Notes: a model not told the origin generated them from the letters alone. A stretch of 40,267 nucleotides of DNA from Oscillospiraceae bacterium (GCA_016297855.1 JAEDFW010000004.1:1-40267); one strand, 5' to 3'. Numbered from the stretch's first letter, positions 24,500 through 32,975 are shown. A program made the numbers and translations.

Positions 24500-25431
24500 A
24501 AAAATATCCTGTCTGGCTCGACTGTGACACCGGCGTCGACGACGCGATTGCGCTGATGGCGCTGCATGCGCTGGAAGAAGTAGAGCTTATTGGTATTTCC
24601 GCAGTCTGCGGCAACGCACTGCTGGACGATACCTTTACCAACACGCACCGTGTCTGCGGTCTGATCGATGCTAACTACCCCATCTTCCGCGGAGCGGAAA
24701 AGCCGCTGTTCGGCGAACCGCACGTCTCCACTCTGTTCCACGGATCCAACGGACTAGGAGACGTACAGCTTCCCATTCCCGAAAGCGCTGTTATGCATGA
24801 TACGCCGGCATGGGAGGCGCTGCATGAAGCCGCATTGGTGCATCCCGGCGAGCTCCGTTTGATCGCCATCGGGCCGCTTACGAACGTTGCCATTGCCCTC
24901 ACCAAATACCCGGATCTGGCTTCTCTGTTGCATACCATCCTCATCATGGGGGGCTCTGCCTCGGTCGGCAACGTCACGCCAGCGGCCGAATTCAATATCT
25001 ATGTTGATCCGCATGCGGCACAGATCGTGTTCAAATCCGGCGTACCCATTGTAATGTGTGGTCTGGATGTGACCTTGAAGGCCGTACTGACGCCAGAAGA
25101 CTGGGACGAGCTGGCCGCAATAGGCAGCAAAGCCGGCAGATTCACGCGAAACTGCCTCCAGCAGCCCTGGAAAATGCTTTCGCAAATGGGCTTTTCTGGC
25201 GTGCCGATGCACGATTCGTGCCCGGTTTTGTATCTCGTTCATCCGGAGCTGTTTACCGCGGAAGAAGCCGGTGTGTATGTGGAAACGCATGGCACCATCA
25301 CGCAGGGCAAAACGGTTACAGACCTCTACAGCGACAAGCAGTTTGACAAAAAGAACGCAACAGTCGTTCTTGACGTCGAGCGCGACAGGTTTATCGCGAT
25401 TCTCAAAGACTGCATCAGCCGCTTGCCGTGA
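24496..25431 (+). CDS. Nucleoside hydrolase 2
   Basis: The 311-residue paralogue has DCDTGVDD (9-16) and AEFNIYVDPHAA. In the C-terminal motif the usual HDP reads HDS (MHDSCPVLYL), a difference close to the calcium and active site that could change substrate choice. The start overlaps hydrolase 1 by 4 nt (ATGA). With hydrolase 1 it suggests a split of purine and pyrimidine nucleosides, or different specificities for imported substrates. Confidence 0.92.
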   Translation: MKKYPVWLDCDTGVDDAIALMALHALEEVELIGISAVCGNALLDDTFTNTHRVCGLIDANYPIFRGAEKPLFGEPHVSTLFHGSNGLGDVQLPIPESAVMHDTPAWEALHEAALVHPGELRLIAIGPLTNVAIALTKYPDLASLLHTILIMGGSASVGNVTPAAEFNIYVDPHAAQIVFKSGVPIVMCGLDVTLKAVLTPEDWDELAAIGSKAGRFTRNCLQQPWKMLSQMGFSGVPMHDSCPVLYLVHPELFTAEEAGVYVETHGTITQGKTVTDLYSDKQFDKKNATVVLDVERDRFIAILKDCISRLP

Positions 25432-25463
25432 TTCCTCATTCCCCTTTCACCAATTTCTGCGCA

Positions 25464-25497
25464 AAAACTCGCAGGCACGAATGTACCTGCGAGTTTT
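25464..25497. terminator. Bidirectional terminator after nucleoside operon
   Basis: A 12-bp stem (25464-25475 with 25486-25497) with A-rich left and T-rich right flanks separates hydrolase 2 from the converging PAP2 gene, which ends at 25525. Confidence 0.85.
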
Positions 25498-25524
25498 CTG
25501 TATCAAGGCTGCAGCCCGGATGAA

Positions 25525-26457
25525 TCAAACGGATTTTTGTTTTTTCTGAGAAGGTTCAGCAACCAGTGTCCAGATTTTGCGGAACAGCTTCTGGTTGAAA
25601 TAAAACAGATAAATCCCCAGCACGCTGACACCCAGCGCAATCAGGCAAGCCATCACAACGTCCGTCAGATAATGCGCGCCCATCCAGATGCGCGATACAG
25701 CGACCAACAGCATCCAGCCAGCGCCAACTGCCAGACATATACGTTCTTTGTCATGCCACTGTTTTTTGAGCGTCGGCAGCAGGATAGCCAGCATTGCACA
25801 CGCGGCGCAGGCCGTATGCCCCGAGGGGAACGAACGGAACTCGTCCGGCGAGATCCCCTCACCGATCAGCCGCTGCTTGAGCGTTCCGCCAAGCTGCCAC
25901 CACGGCATGAAGTAGCTGTCATTGCCTGTGCTGACAAGCAGGCGCATTCTGGGACGCGCCCAGGGCACTTTGATAACGTTGATGAGCACCATTGTCACAA
26001 ACGCGACAAAGACAATTGTCAAGATAAATCGCAGCACTGTCTTAGTCGGGCACTGTCTGGTCAGCAAAAACACGCCAACGCCTGCTACGGCAGATGTGAA
26101 CACCGTCACCAGCAGTGACACCCATACCGGCAGCGCCGGCACGTTGTCGGTCGCCTCATGAATGTTCATTCCAAGGCCAAACACCACTAACAGCGCCGAA
26201 GCGACCAGAAACAGCACGTTCCAGTCACTCCGCAGCCGTCCACGGATCAAAAACAAGAGTATGCCCGCACAGGAAAAACACAAAAACGCCGGCATTTCAC
26301 CAAATGCGGCAAAAAACTGGCCAAGACTGCTCTCATGACCGGGATACAGGAGCTTTGAAATCTGCAGGTCTAGGCAGGAGCCAACAATCAGTAATATCAT
26401 GAGCACCGCCAGCACAGTCAGCGCACAGCGGCGGTAAGTTCGCTTCAGTTTTTTCAT
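25525..26457 (-). CDS. PAP2-family membrane phosphatase
   Basis: The 310-residue protein has about seven membrane segments. The PAP2 phosphatase motifs are KVPWARPRM (close to K-x6-RP, with the last Pro replaced by Met), SFPSGHTA and SRIWMGAHYLTDV. The second carries the proton-donor histidine and the third the nucleophilic histidine. Likely substrates are lipid phosphates or undecaprenyl pyrophosphate at the outer face of the membrane. ATG 26457 has GAGGA five bases upstream; a TTG at 26475 would extend it without a ribosome site. Its basic C-terminal tail is cytoplasmic or exposed. Confidence 0.9.
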   Translation of the reverse strand: MKKLKRTYRRCALTVLAVLMILLIVGSCLDLQISKLLYPGHESSLGQFFAAFGEMPAFLCFSCAGILLFLIRGRLRSDWNVLFLVASALLVVFGLGMNIHEATDNVPALPVWVSLLVTVFTSAVAGVGVFLLTRQCPTKTVLRFILTIVFVAFVTMVLINVIKVPWARPRMRLLVSTGNDSYFMPWWQLGGTLKQRLIGEGISPDEFRSFPSGHTACAACAMLAILLPTLKKQWHDKERICLAVGAGWMLLVAVSRIWMGAHYLTDVVMACLIALGVSVLGIYLFYFNQKLFRKIWTLVAEPSQKKQKSV

Positions 26458-26495
26458 AATAGTCCTCTTCAACAATGTTATGTCATACGGAGGTC

Positions 26496-26524
26496 AGTAT
26501 AGCACAACATTTACATAATATCAA
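26496..26524 (-). promoter_or_regulatory. Promoter of the PAP2 gene
   Basis: On the minus strand, TTGATA (26519-26524) and TATACT (26496-26501) are 17 bp apart. The -35 directly abuts the -35 of the divergent FliB-like promoter at 26525. Confidence 0.75.
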
Positions 26525-26554
26525 TTGACGAAATTGCATGAATCGTGGTATCAT
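26525..26554 (+). promoter_or_regulatory. Promoter of the FliB-like gene
   Basis: TTGACG (26525-26530) and TATCAT (26549-26554) are 18 bp apart, five of six matches each. The leader would be about 23 nt. Confidence 0.6.
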
Positions 26555-26583
26555 TTTCTGTACAAGAAAAGAGGCTTTGCTCA

Positions 26584-27654
26584 ATGAAACTGATATACCC
26601 GGATTATCTGCCGCAGTTCCTGTGTCTGGCTGGAAAATGCCCCGACACCTGCTGTAAAGACTGGCAGATCATTCTGGATCCCGATACGCTCGCGCGCTAC
26701 CAGAAGCTTCCCGGCGAGCTGGGCGCCGATATTCGCGCAGCGCTGATTACAGAAGATGGTCAGACGCGCTTTCGTCTGATAAACAGTCATTGCCCGCTTC
26801 TGGATGCAGACGGTCTTTGCCGTATCCAGCGCACACTCGGTTTGGGAGGTCTGTGTACCACCTGCCGATGCCATCCACGCTTTATTGAAGAATACGGCGC
26901 AACGCGTGAGATCTCTCTCTCACTGAGCTGCCCTTCGGCAGCCGCGCTCATCTTAAACCGTGAAATGCCCATCGCCTTCCTCACCGAAACGACAACCGAG
27001 GAGGTTAGCGAATACAACGAACTGGACCCGCAGCTGTATCTGGCGCTTGTGTCCATTCGAGAGCGGCTGTTTTCCATTTTGCACGCGCGCGATCTTTCGC
27101 TGAACGAGCGTCTGGGCCTTTGCCTTCTTTTGTGCGTTCGCGCGCAGCGTCTGCTGGATGAAGGCCGCTATGACGCGCTTATGACGCTTCAGGACCGTTT
27201 TTCTTCACCTGCACAATGTCAACGTCTGCTTGCGCGTGTGCGCAGGCTGCTCCGCCGTCCGGCGGATTTCTTTCCCTGCTGGATGGTGCTGAACAATATG
27301 GAGCATCTGACTCAGGAATTCAGTGTACATCTCGAGCGCCTCAGCACCGGTATACCATGCGGCAGTCTCAGCGCCATGCAGGAAGAAAATCTGGCAGTAT
27401 ATTTTCTTTTCCGCCATATCCTAAAAGCCGTGAACGACGGTGAGCTTTTATCCCGCATGGAAAGCTGTGTGTTCCACGTTTTGTGCATCCGCCGTCTTTG
27501 CCGTAATGCCGGCAGTTCTTGTGAACAGTTACGCGCCGCAGCGCTCTACTCCAAGGAGGTCGAGCATTCTGAAGATAACTGCGCCATGCTTCGTCGTGTG
27601 TTTCGCCGCGGAGCGTTGCGTCCTGGTCAGATGATTCAAATGCTCTCTGGCTGA
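26584..27654 (+). CDS. FliB-like protein (putative lysine N-methylase family)
   Basis: The 356-residue protein has the N-terminal cysteine array of the FliB/YkgJ class: CPDTCCKDW (near 20-28), a following CPLLDADGLC, and GLCTTCRCHPR, which can hold a metal or Fe-S cluster. FliB of Salmonella methylates flagellin lysines; many homologues occur in non-motile Firmicutes with unknown targets. No flagellar gene is in the window, so the name gives the family only. ATG 26584 has GAGG upstream; an earlier ATG at 26545 lies in the promoter. It is divergent from PAP2. Confidence 0.82.
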   Translation: MKLIYPDYLPQFLCLAGKCPDTCCKDWQIILDPDTLARYQKLPGELGADIRAALITEDGQTRFRLINSHCPLLDADGLCRIQRTLGLGGLCTTCRCHPRFIEEYGATREISLSLSCPSAAALILNREMPIAFLTETTTEEVSEYNELDPQLYLALVSIRERLFSILHARDLSLNERLGLCLLLCVRAQRLLDEGRYDALMTLQDRFSSPAQCQRLLARVRRLLRRPADFFPCWMVLNNMEHLTQEFSVHLERLSTGIPCGSLSAMQEENLAVYFLFRHILKAVNDGELLSRMESCVFHVLCIRRLCRNAGSSCEQLRAAALYSKEVEHSEDNCAMLRRVFRRGALRPGQMIQMLSG

Positions 27655-27681
27655 TGCTCATCAATCTGCACAGTTTTTCGC

Positions 27682-27713
27682 CATATTGCCTTCAATACTT
27701 TGTCATATTGCCT
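27682..27713 (+). repeat. Direct repeat of CATATTGCCT upstream of marR promoter
   Basis: CATATTGCCT occurs at 27682-27691 and 27704-27713, starts 22 bp apart (about two helical turns), ending just before the -35 of the marR promoter. It may be an activator site or a chance repeat. Confidence 0.4.
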
Positions 27714-27714
27714 G

Positions 27715-27743
27715 TTGATTTTCCTAGGCAACGCCATTAAAAT
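27715..27743 (+). promoter_or_regulatory. Promoter of the marR-ABC exporter operon
   Basis: TTGATT (27715-27720) and TAAAAT (27738-27743) are 17 bp apart. The predicted start near 27750 falls inside the left arm of the large palindrome, so a protein bound there would block initiation. Confidence 0.6.
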
Positions 27744-27780
27744 GTAGCGTACTACCTATTATCGGTAGTACGCTACATTT
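27740..27780. promoter_or_regulatory. Large palindrome upstream of marR, probable operator and terminator
   Basis: Arms of 17 bp (27740-27756 and 27764-27780) pair perfectly around a 7-bp loop and are followed by T residues to 27783. Each arm contains a smaller GTAG-N4-CTAC palindrome. The element overlaps the predicted start site and ends just before the marR ribosome site (27784-27788). It can act as an operator for MarR dimers, and as a terminator only for transcripts entering from fliB upstream. Confidence 0.75.
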
Positions 27781-27800
27781 TTTAGGAGATGGTCCTTTTG

Positions 27801-28253
27801 ATGCCAACCAGCCACCTTGGTCCCCGTCTTCGCAGACTTGACCATCTGATTGTTCAGGCAATCAATCGCCATTTTGAAGCGATGGATCTGACCAGCACGC
27901 AGTCGCACATTCTGCGCTATCTAAGTGAAAACGAGGACAAGGTAATCTACCCCAAAGACATTGAACGGCGTTTTGGCCTTACACATCCCACGGTTTCCGG
28001 CGTGCTGCAGCGGCTGGAGGCCAAGCAGTACATCGTCTGCAGCGCAGACCCCGATGACCGCCGCTGCAAACGCGTGTCGCTCACCGATGAAGCCCGGCAG
28101 TATCTGCAGGAGATTGCCCGCTTCTTCTCTTCTCTCGAGCAGACGATCACGCGCGGAATGACCGACGATGAGGTGCGCCTGCTGCAGCGCCTTCTCGAGC
28201 AGGCCAGTGAGAATCTGACACAGTCATTTTATAAGGAGGAATCCAACGTATGA
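27801..28253 (+). CDS. MarR-family transcriptional regulator
   Basis: The 150-residue regulator has the MarR winged helix: the recognition region RRFGLTHPTVSGVLQRLEAK (about 59-78, in part) and the wing DPDDRRCKRVSLT. MarR dimers usually repress an adjacent efflux operon and are released by a small ligand. The start is ATG 27801; the ribosome site AGGAG (27784-27788) suits TTG 27798 almost equally well. The stop overlaps the first exporter gene by 4 nt (ATGA). Confidence 0.9.
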   Translation: MPTSHLGPRLRRLDHLIVQAINRHFEAMDLTSTQSHILRYLSENEDKVIYPKDIERRFGLTHPTVSGVLQRLEAKQYIVCSADPDDRRCKRVSLTDEARQYLQEIARFFSSLEQTITRGMTDDEVRLLQRLLEQASENLTQSFYKEESNV

Positions 28254-29995
28254 TTAAACGCCTTGCCGGCTGCATTCGTGAATACCGCACGCCTACAATA
28301 CTGACGCCGCTGTTCATGGTCGGCGAAGTCGTCTGCGAATGCTGCATTCCCCTTCTGACAGCCAGCCTCATCAACAACATTCAGACCGGCTGCGAAATGA
28401 ACGTGATTTTGCAGCACGGTTTAAAGCTGCTTGTCATCGCTATGCTGGCGCTCGCCTGCGGTGTTGCCTCAGGCTGGTTCTGCGCAACTGCTTCAGCCGG
28501 CTTTGCAAAAAACCTGCGGCACGATCTTTACTACAGAGTGCAGGAGTTTTCGTTCGCCAACATTGACAAGTTCTCTACCTCGTCTCTTGTGACGCGCCTG
28601 ACCACCGACGTCACAAACGTCCAGCAGGCATTTATGATGCTCATCCGCACAGCGGTCCGTGCGCCGTTGATGCTCATTTTCGCAGTCATCATGTCCGTCA
28701 GCGTAGGCAAAAAACTCTCTTTTGTGTTTGCAGCCATTGTTCCGTTTCTTTTGCTCGGTCTCTCGGCGCTCATCTATAAGGCGCTGCCTCTGTTCCGCGC
28801 TGTGTTCAAAAAGTACGACCAGCTGAACAACTCCGTGCAGGAAAACGTTCAGGCCATGCGCGTAGTCAAGAGCTTTGTGCGCGAGGATTATGAGACGAAG
28901 AAATTCACAGCTGCGTCCGACGACGTTCGTAAAGATTTCCTGCGCGCAGAAAAGCTCCTTGCGCTCAACAATCCGCTCATGCAGCTCAGCGTCTATGCTG
29001 CCATGATCCTGATCTCCTACTTTGCGGCAAAGCTCATCATCTCCTCCGGTGGGCAGTATCTGAATGTCGGCTCGCTCACCAGCATGATCACCTACTCCAT
29101 GCAGATTCTCATGAGCCTGATGATGTTGTCGATGATTTTCGTCATGCTCACCATGGCGTCTGCCTCGGTACGCAGAATTTCCGAGGTACTTGATGAGACC
29201 AGCGATCTGCACAATCCGGAAACCCCCATATATGAGGTACCGGACGGCTCGGTGGATTTTGACAACGTAAGCTTTAAGTATTCCGCACGCGCAGATCGTA
29301 TGGCGCTGTCAAATATCAACCTGCACATCAAGTCCGGCCAGACCGTCGGCATTCTCGGCGGCACAGGCTCGTCCAAAACCAGCCTTGTCCAGCTCATCTC
29401 GCGTCTGTATGACGCCACGGACGGCGTTGTGCGCGTGGGCGGTATCGACGTGCGCAAGTACGATCTGGATACGCTGCGCAATCAGGTGGCGATGGTTTTG
29501 CAGAAAAACGTACTCTTCTCCGGCACAATCCGGGAAAACCTGCGCTGGGGCGACCCCGAAGCAAGTGACGAAGCGCTTGCGCGCATCTGCCGTCTGGCCT
29601 GTGCTGACGAGTTCATCGAACGTTTTCCCGACGGATATGACACTTACATTGAACAGGGCGGCACGAATGTTTCCGGCGGCCAGAAGCAGCGGCTGTGTAT
29701 TGCACGGGCGCTGCTGAAAAAGCCGAAAGTTCTGATTCTCGACGACTCGACCTCGGCTGTTGACACCAGAACCGACGCGAAGATCCGGCAGGCCTTCCGC
29801 ACCGAAATCCCCGAGACCACAAAGATCATCATCGCCCAACGCGTCAGCTCAATTCAGGACGCAGACATGATCGTCGTCATGGACGGCGGTACGATCAGCG
29901 CCTGCGGCACGCACGAAGAGCTGCTCAATACGAGCGAGATCTACCGCGAGGTCTATGAATCTCAGAACAAGGCAGGAGGTGTTGACAATGGCTGA
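28250..29995 (+). CDS. Heterodimeric ABC exporter subunit 1 (degenerate catalytic site)
   Basis: The 581-residue protein has a six-helix type IV exporter membrane domain (1-310) and one nucleotide-binding domain. Walker A is GGTGSSKT (370-377), the signature VSGGQKQR, and Walker B ends in D498-D499, where catalytic subunits have D-E. The missing glutamate marks it as the degenerate half of a heterodimer, as in TM287/288-type exporters. It is preceded by marR with a 4-nt overlap and followed by subunit 2 with an 8-nt overlap. Substrates are likely drugs or lipids exported from the cytoplasmic side. Confidence 0.92.
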   Translation: MIKRLAGCIREYRTPTILTPLFMVGEVVCECCIPLLTASLINNIQTGCEMNVILQHGLKLLVIAMLALACGVASGWFCATASAGFAKNLRHDLYYRVQEFSFANIDKFSTSSLVTRLTTDVTNVQQAFMMLIRTAVRAPLMLIFAVIMSVSVGKKLSFVFAAIVPFLLLGLSALIYKALPLFRAVFKKYDQLNNSVQENVQAMRVVKSFVREDYETKKFTAASDDVRKDFLRAEKLLALNNPLMQLSVYAAMILISYFAAKLIISSGGQYLNVGSLTSMITYSMQILMSLMMLSMIFVMLTMASASVRRISEVLDETSDLHNPETPIYEVPDGSVDFDNVSFKYSARADRMALSNINLHIKSGQTVGILGGTGSSKTSLVQLISRLYDATDGVVRVGGIDVRKYDLDTLRNQVAMVLQKNVLFSGTIRENLRWGDPEASDEALARICRLACADEFIERFPDGYDTYIEQGGTNVSGGQKQRLCIARALLKKPKVLILDDSTSAVDTRTDAKIRQAFRTEIPETTKIIIAQRVSSIQDADMIVVMDGGTISACGTHEELLNTSEIYREVYESQNKAGGVDNG

Positions 29996-31976
29996 GCGTC
30001 CCATGCGCGGCCCTCACGCCCCTCACGGCCCACACGGCCCACACGGTCTCAACGGCATGCAGGCCAAGGGAAAAACCAATATGAAAGCGCTTGGAAGGCT
30101 GATCAAGCTACTGTTCCGCGAATACCCCGCCATGCTCAGTATCGTCATGGTCTGTATCGTCGTCAGCGCTCTTGTTGGCGTTGCGCCGTCTGTGTATATC
30201 GAGACCATCACCAGCTATATTGAGCAAGGCCTTCGCTTGGGCTGGGCCGAGGTCTATACTCCCATTGTAAGCGCTATTGTCACCATGATCGCGCTGTATT
30301 TGCTGGGCCTTGCAGCCACAACCATCTACACCCAGCTTATGGCGCACGTGACGCAGAACTTCCTGCACAAGCTGCGCACCGACATGTTTGCCGGCATGCA
30401 GAAGCTCCCCATCCGCTATTTTGACCAGAACAGCCGCGGCGATATCATGAGCTACTTTACAAATGACACCGATACGCTGCGTCAGCTGATATCGCAGGCG
30501 CTGCCGCACCTGTTCTCATCCGGACTCATTGTGCTGTGCCTGCTCTTCATCATGTTCTATTACAGCATCCCGCTGATGCTGATCGTGTTTGCCGGCATCT
30601 TTTTCATGTTCCGTGCCACAAAGACGGTCGGCGGCAAGTCAGCCTCTTTCTTCGTCCGGCAGCAGAAGTCGCTCGGCAAGGTGGAAGGCTACATTGAAGA
30701 AATGATGAACGGTCAGAAGGTTGTCAAAGTATTCTGCCATGAGCGTGCCGCAGAGCGCGAATTTGACAAGATCAACGACCAGCTCTTCTCCGACGCGCAG
30801 AACGCCAACCGGTTCTCGAACATCTTCGGGCCCATCATGAACAACATCGGCAATATTCTCTACGTTCTTATGGCGTTTGTGGGCGGACTTTTCATCTGCT
30901 CCGGCGTCGGTATTCTGAACGTCTCATTCCAGAACCTGTTTGAGACAGGATCGATGCTTGCGCCCATGCCGATTGCCGTTGTGGCAACTTTCCTCGGCAT
31001 GACAAAGCAGTTCACCAACAATGTCTCTCAGGTCTCCCAGCAGATCAATGCTGTTGCAATGGCCGTCGCCGGTTCAGAGCGAATTTTCCAGCTGATCGAC
31101 CAGCAGCCTGAGGAGGATCACGGTGACGTCACGCTTGTAAACTGCCGTGAAGAAAACGGAGCGCTTTCTGCGTGCAGTGAGCATAGCGGTCTTTGGGCCT
31201 GGAAATGCCCGCAGAAGGACGGCGGCAGTACGCTTATACCCCTGCGCGGTGACGTACGGTTCTTCGACGTGGACTTTGCCTATGAAGAAGGCAAACCGGT
31301 GCTGCACAACATCTCGCTCTATGCCAAGCCCGGCCAGAAGCTGGCGTTCGTCGGAGCGACCGGTGCAGGCAAAACCACCATCACGAACCTTATCAACCGC
31401 TTCTATGACATTGCCGACGGAAAGATTCGTTATGACGGTGTGAACATCAACCGCATCAAAAAGGCCGATCTGCGCCATTCGCTCGGCATCGTGCTGCAGG
31501 ACGTAAACCTCTTTACCGGGACGGTCATGGACAATATCCGCTACGGAAAGCTCGACGCAACCGACGACGAGTGCATCCGTGCGGCAAAGCTGGCAAACGC
31601 GCACGATTTCATCACGCGCCTGCCTGACGGCTACAACACCATGCTTACATCCAACGGCGCGAACCTATCTCAAGGGCAGCGGCAGCTTCTGTCCATTGCG
31701 CGCGCGGCCGTGGCAGACCCGCCCGTCATGATTCTCGACGAAGCCACGTCCTCGATCGACACCAGAACGGAACTTCTCGTCCAGCGCGGCATGGACGCTT
31801 TGATGCAAAACCGCACCGTCTTTGTCATCGCGCATCGGCTTTCTACCGTGCAGAATTCCGACGCCATTTTGGTGCTGGACCACGGCCGCATCATCGAGCG
31901 CGGAACGCACGACGATCTCATTGCGCAAAAGGGCGTGTACTATCAGCTCTATACCGGCGCGTTCGAACTGGAATAA
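29988..31976 (+). CDS. Heterodimeric ABC exporter subunit 2 (catalytic)
   Basis: The 662-residue partner begins with a His/Gly/Pro-rich repeat tract (about residues 7-21) before the six-helix membrane domain (about 45-340). Its nucleotide-binding domain has Walker A GATGAGKT (456-463), signature LSQGQRQ and Walker B D584-E585 (canonical). About 40 extra residues rich in Cys/Ser/Lys (near 385-425) lie between the membrane and ATPase domains. The start at ATG 29988 follows GGAGGT; an upstream in-frame reading overlaps subunit 1. A terminator follows 4 bp after the stop. Confidence 0.92.
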   Translation: MAERPMRGPHAPHGPHGPHGLNGMQAKGKTNMKALGRLIKLLFREYPAMLSIVMVCIVVSALVGVAPSVYIETITSYIEQGLRLGWAEVYTPIVSAIVTMIALYLLGLAATTIYTQLMAHVTQNFLHKLRTDMFAGMQKLPIRYFDQNSRGDIMSYFTNDTDTLRQLISQALPHLFSSGLIVLCLLFIMFYYSIPLMLIVFAGIFFMFRATKTVGGKSASFFVRQQKSLGKVEGYIEEMMNGQKVVKVFCHERAAEREFDKINDQLFSDAQNANRFSNIFGPIMNNIGNILYVLMAFVGGLFICSGVGILNVSFQNLFETGSMLAPMPIAVVATFLGMTKQFTNNVSQVSQQINAVAMAVAGSERIFQLIDQQPEEDHGDVTLVNCREENGALSACSEHSGLWAWKCPQKDGGSTLIPLRGDVRFFDVDFAYEEGKPVLHNISLYAKPGQKLAFVGATGAGKTTITNLINRFYDIADGKIRYDGVNINRIKKADLRHSLGIVLQDVNLFTGTVMDNIRYGKLDATDDECIRAAKLANAHDFITRLPDGYNTMLTSNGANLSQGQRQLLSIARAAVADPPVMILDEATSSIDTRTELLVQRGMDALMQNRTVFVIAHRLSTVQNSDAILVLDHGRIIERGTHDDLIAQKGVYYQLYTGAFELE

Positions 31977-31980
31977 AAAA

Positions 31981-32008
31981 ATGCCAGCCTTCCCGGCTGG
32001 CGTTTTTT
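31981..32008. terminator. Terminator after ABC exporter operon
   Basis: A 7-bp GC stem (31983-31989 with 31995-32001) with a 5-nt loop is preceded by A residues and followed by six T (32003-32008). It also overlaps the stop of converging trmB. Confidence 0.85.
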
Positions 32009-32691
32009 CATTTCTGGTTATTTGTCTTCTTTTCATCTTCCGGACGTGGCTGCTTCGTTACGACCACTGCCTCGCAGCGGTTGATGGGCGTACCAAGCTG
32101 ATAGAACTTCTCCTCATAGCCCGTCATGATGCCCACAGGACCGTTCGCGTGCAGATCGCGCGTGACGTTGCGCAGCTCCAGAAAGCACGACTCCATCTCC
32201 GGCAGTGACCACTCAAAGAGCTTGGCATTATCAGTTTTGAAATGGATCTCACCGCCCAGGCGCAGCACTTTCTTGTACTTCTCCAGAAACGTGTGATATG
32301 TCAGGCGGCGCTTTGCATTCTTGCTGCGCGGCCATGGGTCGCAGAAGTTAATATACAGAAGATCGATTTCACTATCGTCAAAGAATTCATCGATATTGCC
32401 TGCATCCAACGAGACGAAAAAAACATTGTTGAGTTCCAGCCGCATTGCGCTCTCCATCGCCAGCACCAGCGCGTCGGGCACGCGTTCAATGGCGATAATG
32501 AGTACGTCAGACTCCGATTGTGCCGTCTCAACCGTAAACTTTCCCTTGCCGCAGCCGACCTCCACGCGAAGCTCCCGGCATCCGGGCATCAGGCTGCGCC
32601 AGTTTCCGTGCAGTGTGCGCGGCTCATGAATCCAGACGCGCTCACACGCCTCCATCCGCGGAGCCAGATTGTTTCTTCTTCTCATTCGCAT
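32008..32691 (-). CDS. trmB: tRNA (guanine-N7-)-methyltransferase
   Basis: The 227-residue enzyme methylates G46 of tRNA. It has an Arg-rich start (MRMRRRNNLAPR), the SAM-binding VEVGCGKGKF segment and the catalytic-region NFCDPWPRSKNAKRRLTY motif. ATG 32691 has GGGG upstream; a longer reading begins at 32745 and adds 18 residues unlike the family. It is transcribed away from a tRNA gene, so its product acts on that class of molecule, but the adjacency may be accidental. Confidence 0.93.
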   Translation of the reverse strand: MRMRRRNNLAPRMEACERVWIHEPRTLHGNWRSLMPGCRELRVEVGCGKGKFTVETAQSESDVLIIAIERVPDALVLAMESAMRLELNNVFFVSLDAGNIDEFFDDSEIDLLYINFCDPWPRSKNAKRRLTYHTFLEKYKKVLRLGGEIHFKTDNAKLFEWSLPEMESCFLELRNVTRDLHANGPVGIMTGYEEKFYQLGTPINRCEAVVVTKQPRPEDEKKTNNQK

Positions 32692-32729
32692 AGCATGTAC
32701 CCCATTCTTCTGCGCGCAGATTTTTTGTA

Positions 32730-32758
32730 AGCATATCACACGCAAGGCAAAAACGCAA
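32730..32758 (-). promoter_or_regulatory. Weak candidate promoter of trmB
   Basis: On the minus strand, TTGCGT (32753-32758) and TATGCT (32730-32735) are 17 bp apart, each matching four of six consensus bases. Confidence 0.35.
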
Positions 32759-32801
32759 GCATCGGCGAAACGGCTTTTTCATATGAAACACACTTTTGCT
32801 C

Positions 32802-32830
32802 TTGACAACAGAGCCAAAAGCCGGTATAAT
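32802..32830 (+). promoter_or_regulatory. Consensus promoter of tRNA-Pro
   Basis: Perfect TTGACA (32802-32807) and TATAAT (32825-32830) with 17-bp spacing lie 11 bp before the tRNA. This is the strongest promoter seen in the window. Confidence 0.92.
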
Positions 32831-32841
32831 ACTCAGGCTGA

Positions 32842-32918
32842 CGGGGTGTGGCGAAGTTTGGTATCGCGCTTGGTTCGGGACCAAGAGGCCTCGGGTTCAA
32901 ATCCCGACACTCCGACCA
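32842..32918 (+). tRNA. tRNA-Pro(CGG)
   Basis: The 77-nt sequence folds as a tRNA. A 7-bp acceptor stem (CGGGGTG with CACTCCG, one G-U pair) carries an encoded CCA end. The anticodon stem CTTGG/CCAAG encloses loop TTCGGGA with anticodon CGG, reading CCG (proline). The T-arm TCGGG-TTCAAAT-CCCGA is standard. A strong promoter precedes it, and a hairpin terminator follows 2 bp beyond the CCA. Confidence 0.95.
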
Positions 32919-32920
32919 AG

Positions 32921-32952
32921 TCGCCGCGAACAAAATGTTCGCGGCGATTTTT
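32921..32952 (+). terminator. Terminator after tRNA-Pro
   Basis: A 12-bp perfect GC-rich stem (32921-32932 with 32936-32947) with an AAA loop is followed by five T (32948-32952), directly after the tRNA. The next gene starts only 24 bp later. Confidence 0.9.
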
Positions 32953-32975
32953 CATGTTTGAAGGGAACGGGTATC

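Noticed and set aside
29988..30060. GGC-CAC-rich repeats as a CRISPR-like or tandem DNA repeat
   Set aside because: They are in-frame codons of an HGP tract in the exporter, only a few copies long.
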